Source: Sulfoacidibacillus ferrooxidans (GTDB lineage: Bacteria > Bacillota > Bacilli > Alicyclobacillales > SLC66). Taken from it: a DNA stretch of 64,000 nt. The position numbers and the translations under genes were made by a program. Numbering within the stretch: position 1 is the stretch's first letter; every line of letters starts with the position of its first letter. Below are positions 54,476 to 64,000 of this stretch, in pieces. The DNA is taken from the NCBI RefSeq assembly GCF_022606465.1, contig NZ_JALBUF010000002.1, positions 1 through 64,000 of the forward strand. Reading direction: 5' to 3'. The notes beneath the pieces are model-generated. The model did no database searches and was not told the origin of the DNA. It saw only the letters and a program-made list of their open reading frames with translations.

Positions 54476-55765
54476 ATGGTCGTGGCGATGTGGCAGCAAC
54501 TGAGTGATGGCTATATGCGACTATTGATAGAACCGTGGATTTATTTGTTGATGGTTGGTTTTGTGTGGGTGCAGTATCGTCGTGGAGAGATTATGGAACG
54601 GACATCTTTTGGAGTAAAGGTCAACTTTGCGGACTTAGAGTGGATGATTTCTGTTTTGTATGGAGTGGTCGGTGGGATTCTTGCAAGTATCGTCTTTTGG
54701 TTATTGCATGTACAAGTAGGTCTTGTTGAGATTGTGTCGATATGGATGATCATCGTCGTTTTGATGTTGATCGACGTACGACTGACTTGTATTGCTTACG
54801 CTGGACCCTTATTCATTGTAGCTGCAGTCATTTTACAATGGCTTGCTTCTACCTCTGGTGTTCTACAAGTTCTGTGGTTGCGCAAAGTAGCTGATGCGCC
54901 TACACACTTTGCTTCGCTGATCATGATGGTTGGCGTTTTACATGTCATGGAGGGAATTCTCATTTTTATGGGAGGATGGCGCGGCGCATCTCCATTGTTT
55001 GTAGAGAGTCGACGCGGTCAAGTGATTGGGGCCTTTTCACTGCAAAAGTTCTGGGCGATGCCCATGGTATTAGGTACGGCTGTCGGTGTGGTTCCTTTTC
55101 CTGTAGTGATTGGGTTTAGTACGCTAACTGTTGGATTTATTCCAAAGCATGCGGCGCGATTGGCCGCTAGTCCGCTTGTTTTGTATGGAGTACTTGTGAC
55201 GGTTGCTGGTTTGTTGGCCAGAGGCCATATGGTATGGACGATTCTCGTTGCCGTTTTTACGTTAGTATTACATGAATTATTGTATAAATGGGTGCAACAC
55301 AAAGAGATGAACGCGGCGCCCTTGTTTGTAAGGCCAGCTCGTGGTGTACGCGTACTGGCCACGATTTTGCGCAGTCCAGCTCGTGCGGTGGGCCTTCAAC
55401 CTGGAGATACGATGGTGAAAGTAGGTTCGATGAATGTCAATAGTGCGTATGATATTCACTTTGCTATCGATCAAAATCCTGCTTATGCAAAAATCGAGGC
55501 AGTGGATCTGCGCGGTGAAACAAGGTTTTTGGGAACGCCAATTTTTGAAGATGATCCACATCAACTCGGCGTGATTATGGTGCCTGATGAGCATGCGCGT
55601 GAGTATGCAGAGATTTATCCGTTTTCCGCTGCACGCTGGCTGTTTGAGTGGTGGCGGCGCAGAAAAACGATAGGTGGAACGCACGGACAAAGGCGGCGCA
55701 AACGGCAGAGTCGGCAAAGTCAACAACATGTGGTCGACAAAAAATCAACTGTGATCGATTCATAG
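54476..55765 (+). CDS. MinJ-like polytopic PDZ membrane protein
   Basis: Membrane protein of 429 residues with about seven or eight helices over the first 290 residues and a cytosolic C-terminal PDZ domain (SPARAVGLQPGDTMVKVGSMNV), ending in a strongly basic tail (GQRRRKRQSRQSQQ). This plan and the place after ftsEX-ctpB match Bacillus MinJ, the bridge between DivIVA and MinD, although sequence identity was not measured. The frame begins at 54428 within the terminator; ATG 54476 follows gaggaaaggg. Confidence 0.75.
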   Translation: MVVAMWQQLSDGYMRLLIEPWIYLLMVGFVWVQYRRGEIMERTSFGVKVNFADLEWMISVLYGVVGGILASIVFWLLHVQVGLVEIVSIWMIIVVLMLIDVRLTCIAYAGPLFIVAAVILQWLASTSGVLQVLWLRKVADAPTHFASLIMMVGVLHVMEGILIFMGGWRGASPLFVESRRGQVIGAFSLQKFWAMPMVLGTAVGVVPFPVVIGFSTLTVGFIPKHAARLAASPLVLYGVLVTVAGLLARGHMVWTILVAVFTLVLHELLYKWVQHKEMNAAPLFVRPARGVRVLATILRSPARAVGLQPGDTMVKVGSMNVNSAYDIHFAIDQNPAYAKIEAVDLRGETRFLGTPIFEDDPHQLGVIMVPDEHAREYAEIYPFSAARWLFEWWRRRKTIGGTHGQRRRKRQSRQSQQHVVDKKSTVIDS

Positions 55766-55818
55766 ATAAAATATAGGAATCAAAACGATAGGTGTCGTAG
55801 ATAAGGGGTTATGGGAAA

Positions 55819-56625
55819 GTGGATATTACAACATTAGTTGGGTTGCTGTTGAGTTTGATCTCTCTTCTTGTGGCGTTTGTTATGGAGGGTGGATCTCCGC
55901 TCGCACTATTTGGCTTGTCGGCTGGATTGATCGTGTTTGGTGGTACGATTGGCGCTCTTATTGTGTCGTATCCTGGAGCGCAATTAAAATCAATACCTAA
56001 ATTATTTAAAATTGCCTTTACGAATCGATCGACGGATCCACTTGATACGATTGATCGCTTGGTGGAACTTGCGACGACTGCTCGTCGTGAAGGAATTTTA
56101 TCCTTAGAAGATAAGTTGACGGGGTTGTCGGATGAATTTCTCCGCAGCGGTATACAGTTGGTTGTTGATGGTGTAGATCCTGAATTGGTGCGAACCATAC
56201 TCGAAACAGAGTTAACAGCCATGGAGGGTCGGCATGAGATAGGTGCAGGCATCTTTGAGTCAGCAGGCGGGTTTTCACCAACCATGGGAATACTCGGAAC
56301 CGTTATGGGTCTTATTCATGTGTTAAGTGATTTATCGGATGTCTCTCGTCTTGGTCCGCTAATTGCTACAGCTTTTATTGCGACGCTGTACGGTGTGGGT
56401 ACGGCTAACTTACTTTGGCTTCCTATTGCCAGCAAACTTAAAATGAGATCAAAGTTAGAAGTGACTGGTAGAGAGTTAATTGTAGAAGGCATTTTGTCTA
56501 TTCAAGCGGGCGAAAACCCCAATACATTGCGTCAAAAATTGCAGGTATTCTTACCGCCATCGGCACGTGAGCGGTCTGTACAGACTAGTGGGGCGGATGG
56601 TAAGGTCGGAGCTCTTGATGCATAA
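55819..56625 (+). CDS. motA: Flagellar motor stator protein MotA
   Basis: Proton-channel stator subunit of 268 residues with four membrane helices: two at the N-terminus (LVGLLLSLISLLVAFVMEGG and LSAGLIVFGGTIGALIVSYP), a cytosolic domain with the torque region, then SPTMGILGTVMGLIHVL and IATAFIATLYGVGTANLLWL. The conserved proline in GGFSPTMGILGTVMGL and the tail ILSIQAGENPNTLRQKL are typical. GTG 55819 has aaggggtta upstream. No motB follows, which is unusual; MotB or another B subunit must be encoded elsewhere. Confidence 0.9.
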   Translation: MDITTLVGLLLSLISLLVAFVMEGGSPLALFGLSAGLIVFGGTIGALIVSYPGAQLKSIPKLFKIAFTNRSTDPLDTIDRLVELATTARREGILSLEDKLTGLSDEFLRSGIQLVVDGVDPELVRTILETELTAMEGRHEIGAGIFESAGGFSPTMGILGTVMGLIHVLSDLSDVSRLGPLIATAFIATLYGVGTANLLWLPIASKLKMRSKLEVTGRELIVEGILSIQAGENPNTLRQKLQVFLPPSARERSVQTSGADGKVGALDA

Positions 56626-56654
56626 AAAGCTATCGTTATATGTGGAGTTTATAT

Positions 56655-56676
56655 CGAACGTATGATCGTATATAAT
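56655..56676 (+). promoter_or_regulatory. uvrB promoter with LexA box
   Basis: CGAACGTATGATCG (56655-56668) matches the Bacillus LexA/Cheo box CGAAC-N4-GTTCG at nine of ten positions and runs into TATAAT (56671-56676). The -35 (TTTATA, 56648-56653) is weak. Position and match predict SOS control of uvrBA. Confidence 0.75.
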
Positions 56677-56705
56677 AGAGAAAGGAGTGCAGAAGGAGGG
56701 TTGAC

Positions 56706-58691
56706 ATGATGGCCGATGCGTTACCTGGGTCGTTTCACTTGGTGTCAGACTATACGCCGACTGGTGATCAACCGACTGCGATTGATGAATTGGTCACGGG
56801 CTTGAATGAAGATCATGCTTTTCAAACGCTACTTGGTGTGACTGGATCCGGAAAGACGTTTACCATTGCCAATGTTGTTGAAAAGATAAATCGACCAACA
56901 CTAGTTATCGCACACAATAAAACATTAGCCGCACAGCTCACAGCTGAGTTTAAAGAATTTTTTCCGCAAAACGCGGTGGAGTACTTTGTTAGTTATTATG
57001 ATTATTATCAACCAGAAGCTTACATTCCACAATCGGATACATTCATTGAAAAAGATGCAAAAATTAACGATGAGATCGACAAACTGCGACACTCTGCGAC
57101 TAGTTCACTTTTTGAGCGAAATGACGTGCTTGTCGTAGCTAGTGTGTCGAGTATTTTTGGTTTAGGGAGTCCATTTCGTTATCGGGAAAACGTATTGTCT
57201 TTACGTGTAGGCATGCAACGACCGCGCAATGAAATCTTGCATAGATTGGTTGATATGCAATATGAACGAAACGATATGAACTTTACTCGTGGAACATTTC
57301 GCGTACGAGGCGATGTGGTAGAGATTGTTCCGGCTTCGCAGGGAGATCATGCCTTACGAGTCGAGTTTTTTGGGGATGATATTGATCGAATTACTGAAAT
57401 TGACGTACTTACAGGTGAGTTGATCGGACGTCGAGATCATATTGCCATTTTTCCTGCTTCTCACTTTGTCTCATCAAAAGAGACTATTGAGAGGGCGGTT
57501 ACAAGCATTCGCGCGGAAGCCGTAGAACGTCTAGAAGAATTGCGTCATGCTGGAAAGCTACTTGAAGCACAACGCTTAGAACAACGAACCAATTATGATC
57601 TTGAGATGATGATGGAAGTTGGATTTTGTTCAGGGATTGAAAATTACTCGCGACATTTAGATGGACGTGTGGCAGGAGAACCACCCTACACATTATTCGA
57701 TTATTTCCCTAAGAATTTCTTATTGGTGATTGATGAGTCGCATGTCACCATTCCGCAGTTACACGGTATGTACGGTGGAGATCACACGCGTAAAATGACA
57801 CTCATTGAACATGGGTTTAGGTTGCCATCTGCTGCAGATAATCGCCCATTGCGCTTTGAGGAGCTTAGCAGGTACACATATCAAACCGTGTTTGTGTCTG
57901 CTACTCCAGGTGACTACGAGAGCAATGTGAGCGCAAATATTGTTGAACAAATTATACGACCCACAGGATTGCTCGATCCTGTGATTCACGTGCGTCCGAT
58001 TAAAGGACAAATTGACGATCTTATTGGCGAAATTCGCAAGCGCACGAATCGTGATGAAAGAGTGCTTGTCACGACGCTCACCAAGAAAATGTCTGAGGAT
58101 TTAACGGATTATTTAAAAGAGGTTGGAATTAAAGTTAGATATTTACATAGCGACATTAAAACGTTGGAACGGATGTCGATCCTACGTGAGCTTCGTCTTG
58201 GGGTATTTGATGTATTGATTGGCATCAACTTGTTGCGAGAAGGTCTGGATTTGCCTGAAGTTTCTCTTGTAGCCATATTAGATGCGGATAAAGAAGGTTT
58301 CTTGCGAGCAGAGCGCTCCTTAATTCAAACAATCGGAAGGGCTGCACGTAATGCATCTGGAGAAGTGATCATGTATGCTGATCGCGTGACAAGGTCCATG
58401 GATGTTGCCATTTCTGAAACCAATCGCCGACGTGAAATTCAGATAGCTTATAATACGTTGCATGGCATAACTCCGCAAACGATTAAAAAATCGATTCGAG
58501 ACGTGATTGAGGCTACTAAGTCTTTAACCGATAGCGATGACCTAGAACGCAAAGTGAAGAGTATGACTAAAGCGGAACGTAAAGAGCTCGTAGGGCGCTT
58601 AGAAAAAGAAATGAAAGACGCCGCAAAAGCGCTGCAGTTTGAGCGGGCGGCAGAGTTGCGCGATCTGATAGTAGAACTATCAGGTTCGTAA
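56706..58691 (+). CDS. uvrB: Excinuclease ABC subunit B
   Basis: DNA damage-verifying helicase-like subunit of nucleotide excision repair; 661 residues, normal. Walker A is [16 protein letters not shown], the beta-hairpin is [20 protein letters not shown], the helicase motifs include [50 protein letters not shown] and [10 protein letters not shown], and the C-terminal UVR domain [17 protein letters not shown] binds UvrC. AAGGAGGG at 56693-56700 serves ATG 56706 or 56709. Confidence 0.98.
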   Translation: MMADALPGSFHLVSDYTPTGDQPTAIDELVTGLNEDHAFQTLLGVTGSGKTFTIANVVEKINRPTLVIAHNKTLAAQLTAEFKEFFPQNAVEYFVSYYDYYQPEAYIPQSDTFIEKDAKINDEIDKLRHSATSSLFERNDVLVVASVSSIFGLGSPFRYRENVLSLRVGMQRPRNEILHRLVDMQYERNDMNFTRGTFRVRGDVVEIVPASQGDHALRVEFFGDDIDRITEIDVLTGELIGRRDHIAIFPASHFVSSKETIERAVTSIRAEAVERLEELRHAGKLLEAQRLEQRTNYDLEMMMEVGFCSGIENYSRHLDGRVAGEPPYTLFDYFPKNFLLVIDESHVTIPQLHGMYGGDHTRKMTLIEHGFRLPSAADNRPLRFEELSRYTYQTVFVSATPGDYESNVSANIVEQIIRPTGLLDPVIHVRPIKGQIDDLIGEIRKRTNRDERVLVTTLTKKMSEDLTDYLKEVGIKVRYLHSDIKTLERMSILRELRLGVFDVLIGINLLREGLDLPEVSLVAILDADKEGFLRAERSLIQTIGRAARNASGEVIMYADRVTRSMDVAISETNRRREIQIAYNTLHGITPQTIKKSIRDVIEATKSLTDSDDLERKVKSMTKAERKELVGRLEKEMKDAAKALQFERAAELRDLIVELSGS

Positions 58692-58747
58692 TATAGACGG
58701 CTAAAAATAATGCATTCAATAAACAGTGGTGATAGAGGAGAATGGTT

Positions 58748-61603
58748 ATGGCCCATGAGAACATCGTGATTAAGGGGGCTCGCGCTCACAATTTAAAAAA
58801 TATCGATCTCGTGATTCCACGTGATCGTCTTGTGGTTCTTACGGGGTTAAGTGGATCGGGGAAGTCATCTCTGGCATTTGATACATTGTATGCGGAGGGG
58901 CAGCGCCGATATGTAGAGTCGCTTTCATCTTATGCCCGACAATTTTTAGGGCAGATGGAGAAGCCCGATGTAGATGCGATTGAGGGACTATCTCCAGCGA
59001 TATCGATCGACCAAAAAACGACCAGCCGCAATCCTCGTTCAACGGTTGGTACGGTGACTGAAATTTATGATTATCTACGCTTGCTTTTTGCGCGTGTTGG
59101 TAGACCGCATTGTCCAAAGTGCGGTATACCGATTTCTTCACAGACAGTGGATCAAATGGTTGATCGTGTGATGAATTTAGAAGAAGGTACACGAATACAA
59201 ATTTTAGCTCCCATTATTAATGGCAAAAAGGGCGAACATGCTAAAGTATTTGAAGACTTGCGCAAGAGTGGATATGTGCGGGTGCGCGTAGATGGGGAAT
59301 TGCGTGATTTGAGTGAAAAGATTGTGCTTGAAAAAAACAAAAAACACAGTGTTGCCGTTGTGGTAGACCGAATCGTCGTCAAGCCTGAAGCACAGGCGCG
59401 CGTTGCAGATTCATTGGAGACAGGTCTCAGTTTAACGGATGGAACTGTTGTTGTAGATGTCATGCAAAAAGAGGAATTACTCTTTAGTCAAAATCTTGCT
59501 TGCCCTGTTTGCGGTTATAGCGTGGGTGAGATCAGCCCTCGTATGTTCTCTTTCAATAGCCCATTTGGGGCCTGTGAAGCGTGTAGTGGTCTTGGCGTTA
59601 AATTAGAAGTGGATACAGTACTTGTGATTCCTGATCCTACAAAATCGATTGATGCAGGAGCGGTAGTTCCTTGGATTGGTTCTACGTCAACCTATTATCC
59701 ACACCTGTTAAAAGCCGCCTGTAAACACTTTTCTATCCCCACAGATGTCCCAGTTGAACAATTGTCTGGAGAACAGATTCAGACATTATTGTATGGTATA
59801 CCTACTGAAAAGATTGTGTTTGTCTATGACAATGATTTTGGACAAAGAAAACAAATAGAAGTTTTATTTGAAGGGATTATTCCTAACCTTGAACGTCGCT
59901 ATCGGGAAACTGCGTCCGAATCGATTCGTGAATTTATTGAGGGATTTATGGCTAGCCGCCCATGTCCAACCTGTCGGGGGCAACGTCTGCGAAAAGATAG
60001 CTTAGCTGTGCGCATTGAGGGTAGTAATATTGCAGATGTAACTAGTCTATCCATCGGGGATGCGATTCGTTTTTTCGATGCGCTTACGCTGTCTGAGAAG
60101 GAACAGCAGATTGCGCACTTAGTGCTAAAGGAAATTGCTGCTCGTCTTGGCTTTTTGCGCGATGTAGGGCTGACTTATCTTAGCTTGAGTCGAGCTGCAG
60201 GCACGTTGTCAGGAGGAGAAGCGCAACGGATCAGGCTAGCTACGCAAATTGGGAGTAGTTTAGTTGGAGTTTTGTATATTTTAGATGAGCCTAGTATCGG
60301 ATTACACCAGAGAGACAATGAGCGGTTGCTTCGTACATTGACTCATATGCGCGATCTTGGCAATACGCTTATCATTGTAGAACACGATGAAGATACGATG
60401 TTTGCGGCTGATCAGATTATTGATATCGGTCCTGGGGCAGGCGTTCATGGGGGACAAGTCATGGCGCAGGGAACTGTAGAAGAGATCATGGCAGATCCAA
60501 AGTCGCTCACAGGGCAGTATTTAAGTGGAAGGAAATTTATTCCTGTTCCCTTGGAGCGGCGGACACCAGATGAACGTTATCTCGTGGTTAAAGGAGTGCA
60601 CGAAAATAACTTAAAAGGCTTCGACGTAAACATTCCGATTGGTCTTTTCACCTGTGTGACTGGGGTTTCAGGGTCAGGTAAGAGTACGCTAGTCAATGAA
60701 ATTATCTATAAAATACTTGCATCTCAGCTCAATAAAGCGATGACTCGCCCTGGTAAATTTAAGTCGGTAAGTGGACTTGAATACCTTGAAAAGGTAATCA
60801 ATATCGACCAATCTCCGATTGGGCGTACGCCGCGGTCGAATCCTGCAACGTATACTGGTGTTTTTGATGATATCCGCGATGTGTATGCGACCACTTCAGA
60901 AGCAAAAATTAGGGGTTATAAAAAGGGCCGGTTTAGTTTCAATATACGCGGTGGTCGATGCGAGGCGTGCCGCGGCGACGGCATTATAAAAATTGAAATG
61001 CATTTTCTTCCGGATGTATACGTTCCTTGTGAAGTGTGTAAAGGTAGACGTTATAACCGCGAGACGCTAGAAGTCCATTATAAAGGCAAGTCAATTGCGG
61101 ACGTGCTTGATATGACGATTGAAACTGCGTCTACATTTTTTGAAAATGTACCGCGCATTACACGAAAGCTAACGACGTTAGTTGATGTTGGACTTGGATA
61201 TATGCGCTTAGGACAGGCGGCAACTACATTATCTGGCGGTGAGGCGCAGAGAGTGAAGCTTGCTTCGGAGTTGTATCGTCGCAGCACAGGTAAAACAATG
61301 TATATCTTAGATGAACCCACAACTGGATTGCATGTGGCAGATATTGAACGCCTACTCATTGTCTTGCAGCGTCTTGTGGACGCAGGTGATAGTGTGGTTG
61401 TTATTGAACATAATCTTGATGTAATTAAAACTGCAGATTATGTTATTGATTTAGGGCCTGAAGGTGGCGATCAAGGGGGACAACTGGTAGCGCAAGGGTC
61501 GCCCGAACAAATCTGTGCCACACCAGGTTCGTATACTGGGAAGTATTTGTCTCCTATCTTGGAACGGGATTTAGAGCGGATGAGAGAGCAATGTAAGGTA
61601 TAA
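58748..61603 (+). CDS. uvrA: Excinuclease ABC subunit A
   Basis: Damage-recognition ATPase of nucleotide excision repair; 951 residues. Two ABC modules are seen: Walker [21 protein letters not shown] and [18 protein letters not shown], with signatures [12 protein letters not shown] and [12 protein letters not shown]. Zinc modules carry [27 protein letters not shown] and [14 protein letters not shown] with [10 protein letters not shown]. agaggag at 58734-58740 favours ATG 58748 over ATG 58742. It follows uvrB by about 55 bases in the same LexA-controlled unit. Confidence 0.98.
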   Translation: MAHENIVIKGARAHNLKNIDLVIPRDRLVVLTGLSGSGKSSLAFDTLYAEGQRRYVESLSSYARQFLGQMEKPDVDAIEGLSPAISIDQKTTSRNPRSTVGTVTEIYDYLRLLFARVGRPHCPKCGIPISSQTVDQMVDRVMNLEEGTRIQILAPIINGKKGEHAKVFEDLRKSGYVRVRVDGELRDLSEKIVLEKNKKHSVAVVVDRIVVKPEAQARVADSLETGLSLTDGTVVVDVMQKEELLFSQNLACPVCGYSVGEISPRMFSFNSPFGACEACSGLGVKLEVDTVLVIPDPTKSIDAGAVVPWIGSTSTYYPHLLKAACKHFSIPTDVPVEQLSGEQIQTLLYGIPTEKIVFVYDNDFGQRKQIEVLFEGIIPNLERRYRETASESIREFIEGFMASRPCPTCRGQRLRKDSLAVRIEGSNIADVTSLSIGDAIRFFDALTLSEKEQQIAHLVLKEIAARLGFLRDVGLTYLSLSRAAGTLSGGEAQRIRLATQIGSSLVGVLYILDEPSIGLHQRDNERLLRTLTHMRDLGNTLIIVEHDEDTMFAADQIIDIGPGAGVHGGQVMAQGTVEEIMADPKSLTGQYLSGRKFIPVPLERRTPDERYLVVKGVHENNLKGFDVNIPIGLFTCVTGVSGSGKSTLVNEIIYKILASQLNKAMTRPGKFKSVSGLEYLEKVINIDQSPIGRTPRSNPATYTGVFDDIRDVYATTSEAKIRGYKKGRFSFNIRGGRCEACRGDGIIKIEMHFLPDVYVPCEVCKGRRYNRETLEVHYKGKSIADVLDMTIETASTFFENVPRITRKLTTLVDVGLGYMRLGQAATTLSGGEAQRVKLASELYRRSTGKTMYILDEPTTGLHVADIERLLIVLQRLVDAGDSVVVIEHNLDVIKTADYVIDLGPEGGDQGGQLVAQGSPEQICATPGSYTGKYLSPILERDLERMREQCKV

Positions 61604-61618
61604 AAAGGGGCGATTGAT

Positions 61619-61948
61619 TTGGCGAGCATAGAAGATTTTTCAATGCTTGATATTCGAGTGGGTACCATTCTATCTGCTAGAGTGCATCCAACGGCTAAAA
61701 AGCCTGCCTTTCAGCTGGAAATTGACTTCGGTTCACTTGGGATCAAGTGGAGCTCAGCTCAACTTACTGTTCTATATCAACCACAAGATCTAGTGGGTAT
61801 GCAAATTGTAGCCGTCACCAATCTTCCTCCTCGTAAAATTGGAGGATTTGTCTCTGAGGTGTTAGTTCTTGGAGCAGTGGGGGAAGAAGGAAGCGTAGTC
61901 TTATTGACTCCTGAGCGGATAACGCATGTGGGGGATCGGATTGGTTAA
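61619..61948 (+). CDS. csaA: CsaA-type tRNA-binding domain chaperone
   Basis: Small protein of 109 residues formed of one tRNA-binding (EMAP/OB-fold) domain. It begins DFSMLDIRVGTILSARVHP, continues KPAFQLEIDFGSLGIKWSSA, and ends with NLPPRKIGGFVSEVLVLG, as in Bacillus CsaA, a dimeric secretion-related chaperone. TTG 61619 follows aagggg at eight bases. Its stop overlaps the start of the PucR-type gene by one base (TAATG). Confidence 0.93.
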   Translation: MASIEDFSMLDIRVGTILSARVHPTAKKPAFQLEIDFGSLGIKWSSAQLTVLYQPQDLVGMQIVAVTNLPPRKIGGFVSEVLVLGAVGEEGSVVLLTPERITHVGDRIG

Positions 61949-63012
61949 TGAAAGTTAGAAACGGGGTGGATAGGCTGCGCTATCATCGGCAAGTGATCGA
62001 GGCGTTTCTAGAGCGCATGCAATTTGTTGAAGAAGTCCCTGCGGACGTTGTAGCTGTGCCTGAAAAGGAAGTCAGAGCAGGTATCATGATCGATGATCAT
62101 GTGTGGTTTCTAATGGACGATGGGTATGAGAGATTGCGTTATGCGTATGTAACTCGAGATCTACTCAATACAACAGAATGGCAACTTTTGCGCCTTATCC
62201 TTCTCCATTTTCGCGGAGAAGAAGAGGCTGGCCATATGCGATGGGAAACTAGATTAACTGATGCCCTACATGAAACGCCAGAAGCGTTTGCGAGTGCCAT
62301 TCGCATCGAAGATGATATTGAAAACATGACTGTTCCATGGTCATGGCCTGTTTTTTTGATATCTGTACGCCCTAAAAACAGCTCAGTGCAGGAAGTGAGC
62401 AGTGAAATTAGAAAAACATTGGAATCGCTTGGACAGGGTCCCGAGGAGAGTCCGTATGTTGTCATCGATCAGTCACTCATCGCGGGTATTTTCCCTTTAT
62501 CTAACAAAGAGCGAGGGGACAATGGTATGATCGTAGGGGAGGAAACGGCGTACGCTCTTGTAGATGGATTACTTTCCGAATCGTTTATTGAAGGTAGAGT
62601 CGTTTGGAGTGAGCCGATAAAAAGTTTCCCTGAACTGTTGCGCACAGCAAAACGCATGCTGTACTTGATCTTAACTGCTGAGCGGTTTATTCCTGATCAA
62701 CGCGTATTATCGATGCGGGGATTGGGTATTTATGAGTTGCTCTATTCGATTAAGCCAAATTTGCGGCAAGCATATGCAGATCATGTGTTACCTGTGGCTG
62801 CAATAACTGCACTTGGTAATGAGCTGGAGCAGACAGTGACCATCTTTATCCAGTGCGATTTAAATATGAGTGAGACAGCGCGGCGACTGTACCTGCATCG
62901 CAATAGCTTGCTGTACCGCATTGAACGGATTCGAGAACTGACAGGATATGATATTCGACGGTTTGATGATGCGATGACAGTCTGGAGTGCCTTGTTACTT
63001 AATCGATTATAA
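61948..63012 (+). CDS. PucR-type helix-turn-helix transcriptional regulator
   Basis: Regulator of 354 residues ending in the PucR C-terminal helix-turn-helix: LNMSETARRLYLHRNSLLYR, then IERIRELTGYDIRRFDDA. The middle part (GLGIYELLYSIKPNLRQAYA) is GGDEF-like/CdaR-type, while the N-terminal 100 residues have no recognised domain. ATG 61948 is coupled to csaA with gggggat upstream. The targets are not clear; the sugar-type ABC ATPase gene downstream is a possible one. Confidence 0.8.
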   Translation: MKVRNGVDRLRYHRQVIEAFLERMQFVEEVPADVVAVPEKEVRAGIMIDDHVWFLMDDGYERLRYAYVTRDLLNTTEWQLLRLILLHFRGEEEAGHMRWETRLTDALHETPEAFASAIRIEDDIENMTVPWSWPVFLISVRPKNSSVQEVSSEIRKTLESLGQGPEESPYVVIDQSLIAGIFPLSNKERGDNGMIVGEETAYALVDGLLSESFIEGRVVWSEPIKSFPELLRTAKRMLYLILTAERFIPDQRVLSMRGLGIYELLYSIKPNLRQAYADHVLPVAAITALGNELEQTVTIFIQCDLNMSETARRLYLHRNSLLYRIERIRELTGYDIRRFDDAMTVWSALLLNRL

Positions 63013-63165
63013 AATGAAAGATGTAACTACATATGTATAGAACGATCTATCCAAATCTGATCCGTAATCTTTGTGTACGTTGCCATATAGTATGATCCAT
63101 TCAGGGCAAGCTATACTGTAGGAGACATGTACAACAAGAGTTGATTGTGAAAGGGGCATATTTTT

Positions 63166-64000
63166 TTGGCCGAAGTGATTCTATCTCACATTTATAAGCG
63201 ATACCAAGGTAATGTAGTGGCTGTAACTGACTTTAATTTAGATATTGCGGATAAAGAGTTTATTGTATTGGTTGGGCCTTCTGGTTGCGGGAAATCCACG
63301 ACTCTACGCATGATTGCAGGTTTAGAGGAAATCTCCGATGGGGAACTTACGATTGATGGCAAAAAGATGAATGATGTAGCGCCAAAAGATCGTGATATTG
63401 CAATGGTTTTTCAAAACTATGCACTGTATCCGCATATGTCTGTCTATCAAAATATGGCGTTTGGTTTAAAGCTAAGGCACTTTCCCAAGCCAGAAATTGA
63501 TAAACGCGTACGTGAAGCAGCTCAGATTCTTGATATTGCTCATTTATTAGATCGTAAACCTAAAGCATTATCAGGTGGTCAAAGACAACGGGTGGCGCTA
63601 GGACGGGCTATTGTTCGTGAACCTAAAGCTTTTTTGATGGATGAACCGCTTTCGAATCTGGATGCTAAATTACGCGTACAGATGCGCTCTGAGATTAGTA
63701 AATTGCATAAGCGTTTACAGACTACATTTATCTATGTTACGCATGATCAAACGGAAGCTATGACGATGGGTGATCGCATTGTTGTCATGAAAGATGGATT
63801 TATTCAACAAGTAGCGACTCCACAAGAGATATACAGTCATCCACGCAACTTATTTGTGGCTGGATTTATTGGATCACCTTCGATGAACTTTATATCAGGG
63901 CGCATAGAACAAGAGGGAGATACGATCCGATTTGTGGCTCCAGGGATCTCTCTTGTCATTCCACAAGGTAAGCATGACCGTATTCGCAATGAGGGAATGA
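63166..64000 (+). CDS. MsmX/MalK-like ABC transporter ATPase (partial)
   Basis: The 5' 835 bases of an ABC ATPase cut off at the window edge. Walker A is [17 protein letters not shown], the Q-loop [20 protein letters not shown], signature [16 protein letters not shown], Walker [17 protein letters not shown], and the H-loop [15 protein letters not shown]. The part after residue 240 ([16 protein letters not shown]) starts the TOBE domain of the UgpC/MsmX group, which serves several sugar importers. TTG 63166 has AAAGGGG at 63150-63156, nine bases upstream. Symbol withheld because only part is visible. Confidence 0.9.
   Translation, partial: MAEVILSHIYKRYQGNVVAVTDFNLDIADKEFIVLVGPSGCGKSTTLRMIAGLEEISDGELTIDGKKMNDVAPKDRDIAMVFQNYALYPHMSVYQNMAFGLKLRHFPKPEIDKRVREAAQILDIAHLLDRKPKALSGGQRQRVALGRAIVREPKAFLMDEPLSNLDAKLRVQMRSEISKLHKRLQTTFIYVTHDQTEAMTMGDRIVVMKDGFIQQVATPQEIYSHPRNLFVAGFIGSPSMNFISGRIEQEGDTIRFVAPGISLVIPQGKHDRIRNEGM

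Noticed and set aside
55809-56285. Antisense open frame (about 158 codons) opposite motA
   Set aside because: Shadow of the motA reading frame, with a Ser/Pro/Asn-rich product typical of reverse-strand reading.
1-64000. CRISPR arrays, insertion sequences, prophage or attachment sites
   Set aside because: No regularly spaced repeats, transposase or integrase motifs, or terminal inverted repeats were seen; the gene order looks like stable core chromosome.

Overview
This window is ordinary chromosomal DNA of a spore-forming-type Firmicute. It most resembles the Bacillales, perhaps an acidophilic relative of Alicyclobacillus; that placement is inferred from gene content and order, not from a search. 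Supporting signs are strong AGGAGG-type ribosome sites, frequent GTG and TTG starts, intrinsic terminators with U-runs, a purBCSQLFMNHD operon behind PurBox-like sites, a LexA (Cheo-type) box before uvrB, and the order ftsEX-ctpB-minJ-like-uvrBA known from Bacillus. No insertion sequence, prophage, CRISPR array or tRNA gene was seen.

Layout. 1-360: the 3' end of an rRNA operon (23S tail, 5S, terminator). 448-11350: a fatty/organic acid catabolic region. A TetR-type palindrome and promoter precede acyl-CoA dehydrogenase, SDR, CoA ligase, TetR regulator, an APH-like phosphotransferase, enoyl-CoA hydratase and a second acyl-CoA dehydrogenase; after a terminator come a second CoA ligase and an acyl-CoA carboxylase carboxyltransferase. 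The phosphotransferase + dehydrogenase + SDR + ligase set recalls the lva (levulinate, 4-hydroxyacyl-CoA) pathway. 11472-17807: single genes (threonine dehydratase, YbjQ-like protein, methyltransferase, MalY/PatB-like lyase, EamA transporter, NCS1 permease). 17932-23717: MoxR ATPase, DUF58 protein, transglutaminase-like membrane protein, then guaA. 23800-26295: a membrane-anchored CxxC protein, argJ and a short GNAT N-acetylglutamate-synthase-like protein.

26340-31026 (minus strand): a probable operon of a small Cys-rich protein, a TuaH-like glycosyltransferase, a nucleotidyltransferase, a CDP-alcohol phosphatidyltransferase and a PolX-like protein whose polymerase metal site looks lost. 31084-42471: purine biosynthesis from PRPP to IMP without purE/purK, plus purB. 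42514-44164: a second EamA transporter, an unlisted 46-residue gene and a small membrane protein. 44272-51040: argCBDFGH. 51331-55765: ftsE, ftsX, ctpB-like, minJ-like. 55819-63012: a solitary motA, uvrB, uvrA, csaA and a PucR-type regulator. 63166 to the end: an MsmX/MalK-like ABC ATPase cut by the window edge.

The most interesting observations are: the lva-like operon with its own TetR operator; matching tandem ARG-box-like sites placed identically over the promoters of the unlinked argJ and argC; the PolX-like protein with an intact PHP domain but altered nucleotidyltransferase aspartates; the strand-specific G-U-rich terminator of guaA overlapping the convergent gene; the cytidylyltransferase/CDP-alcohol transferase gene pair; and the small 46-residue gene with its own ribosome site and terminator. 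Many reading frames extend upstream of their likely starts; starts given here were chosen by ribosome-binding-site spacing.
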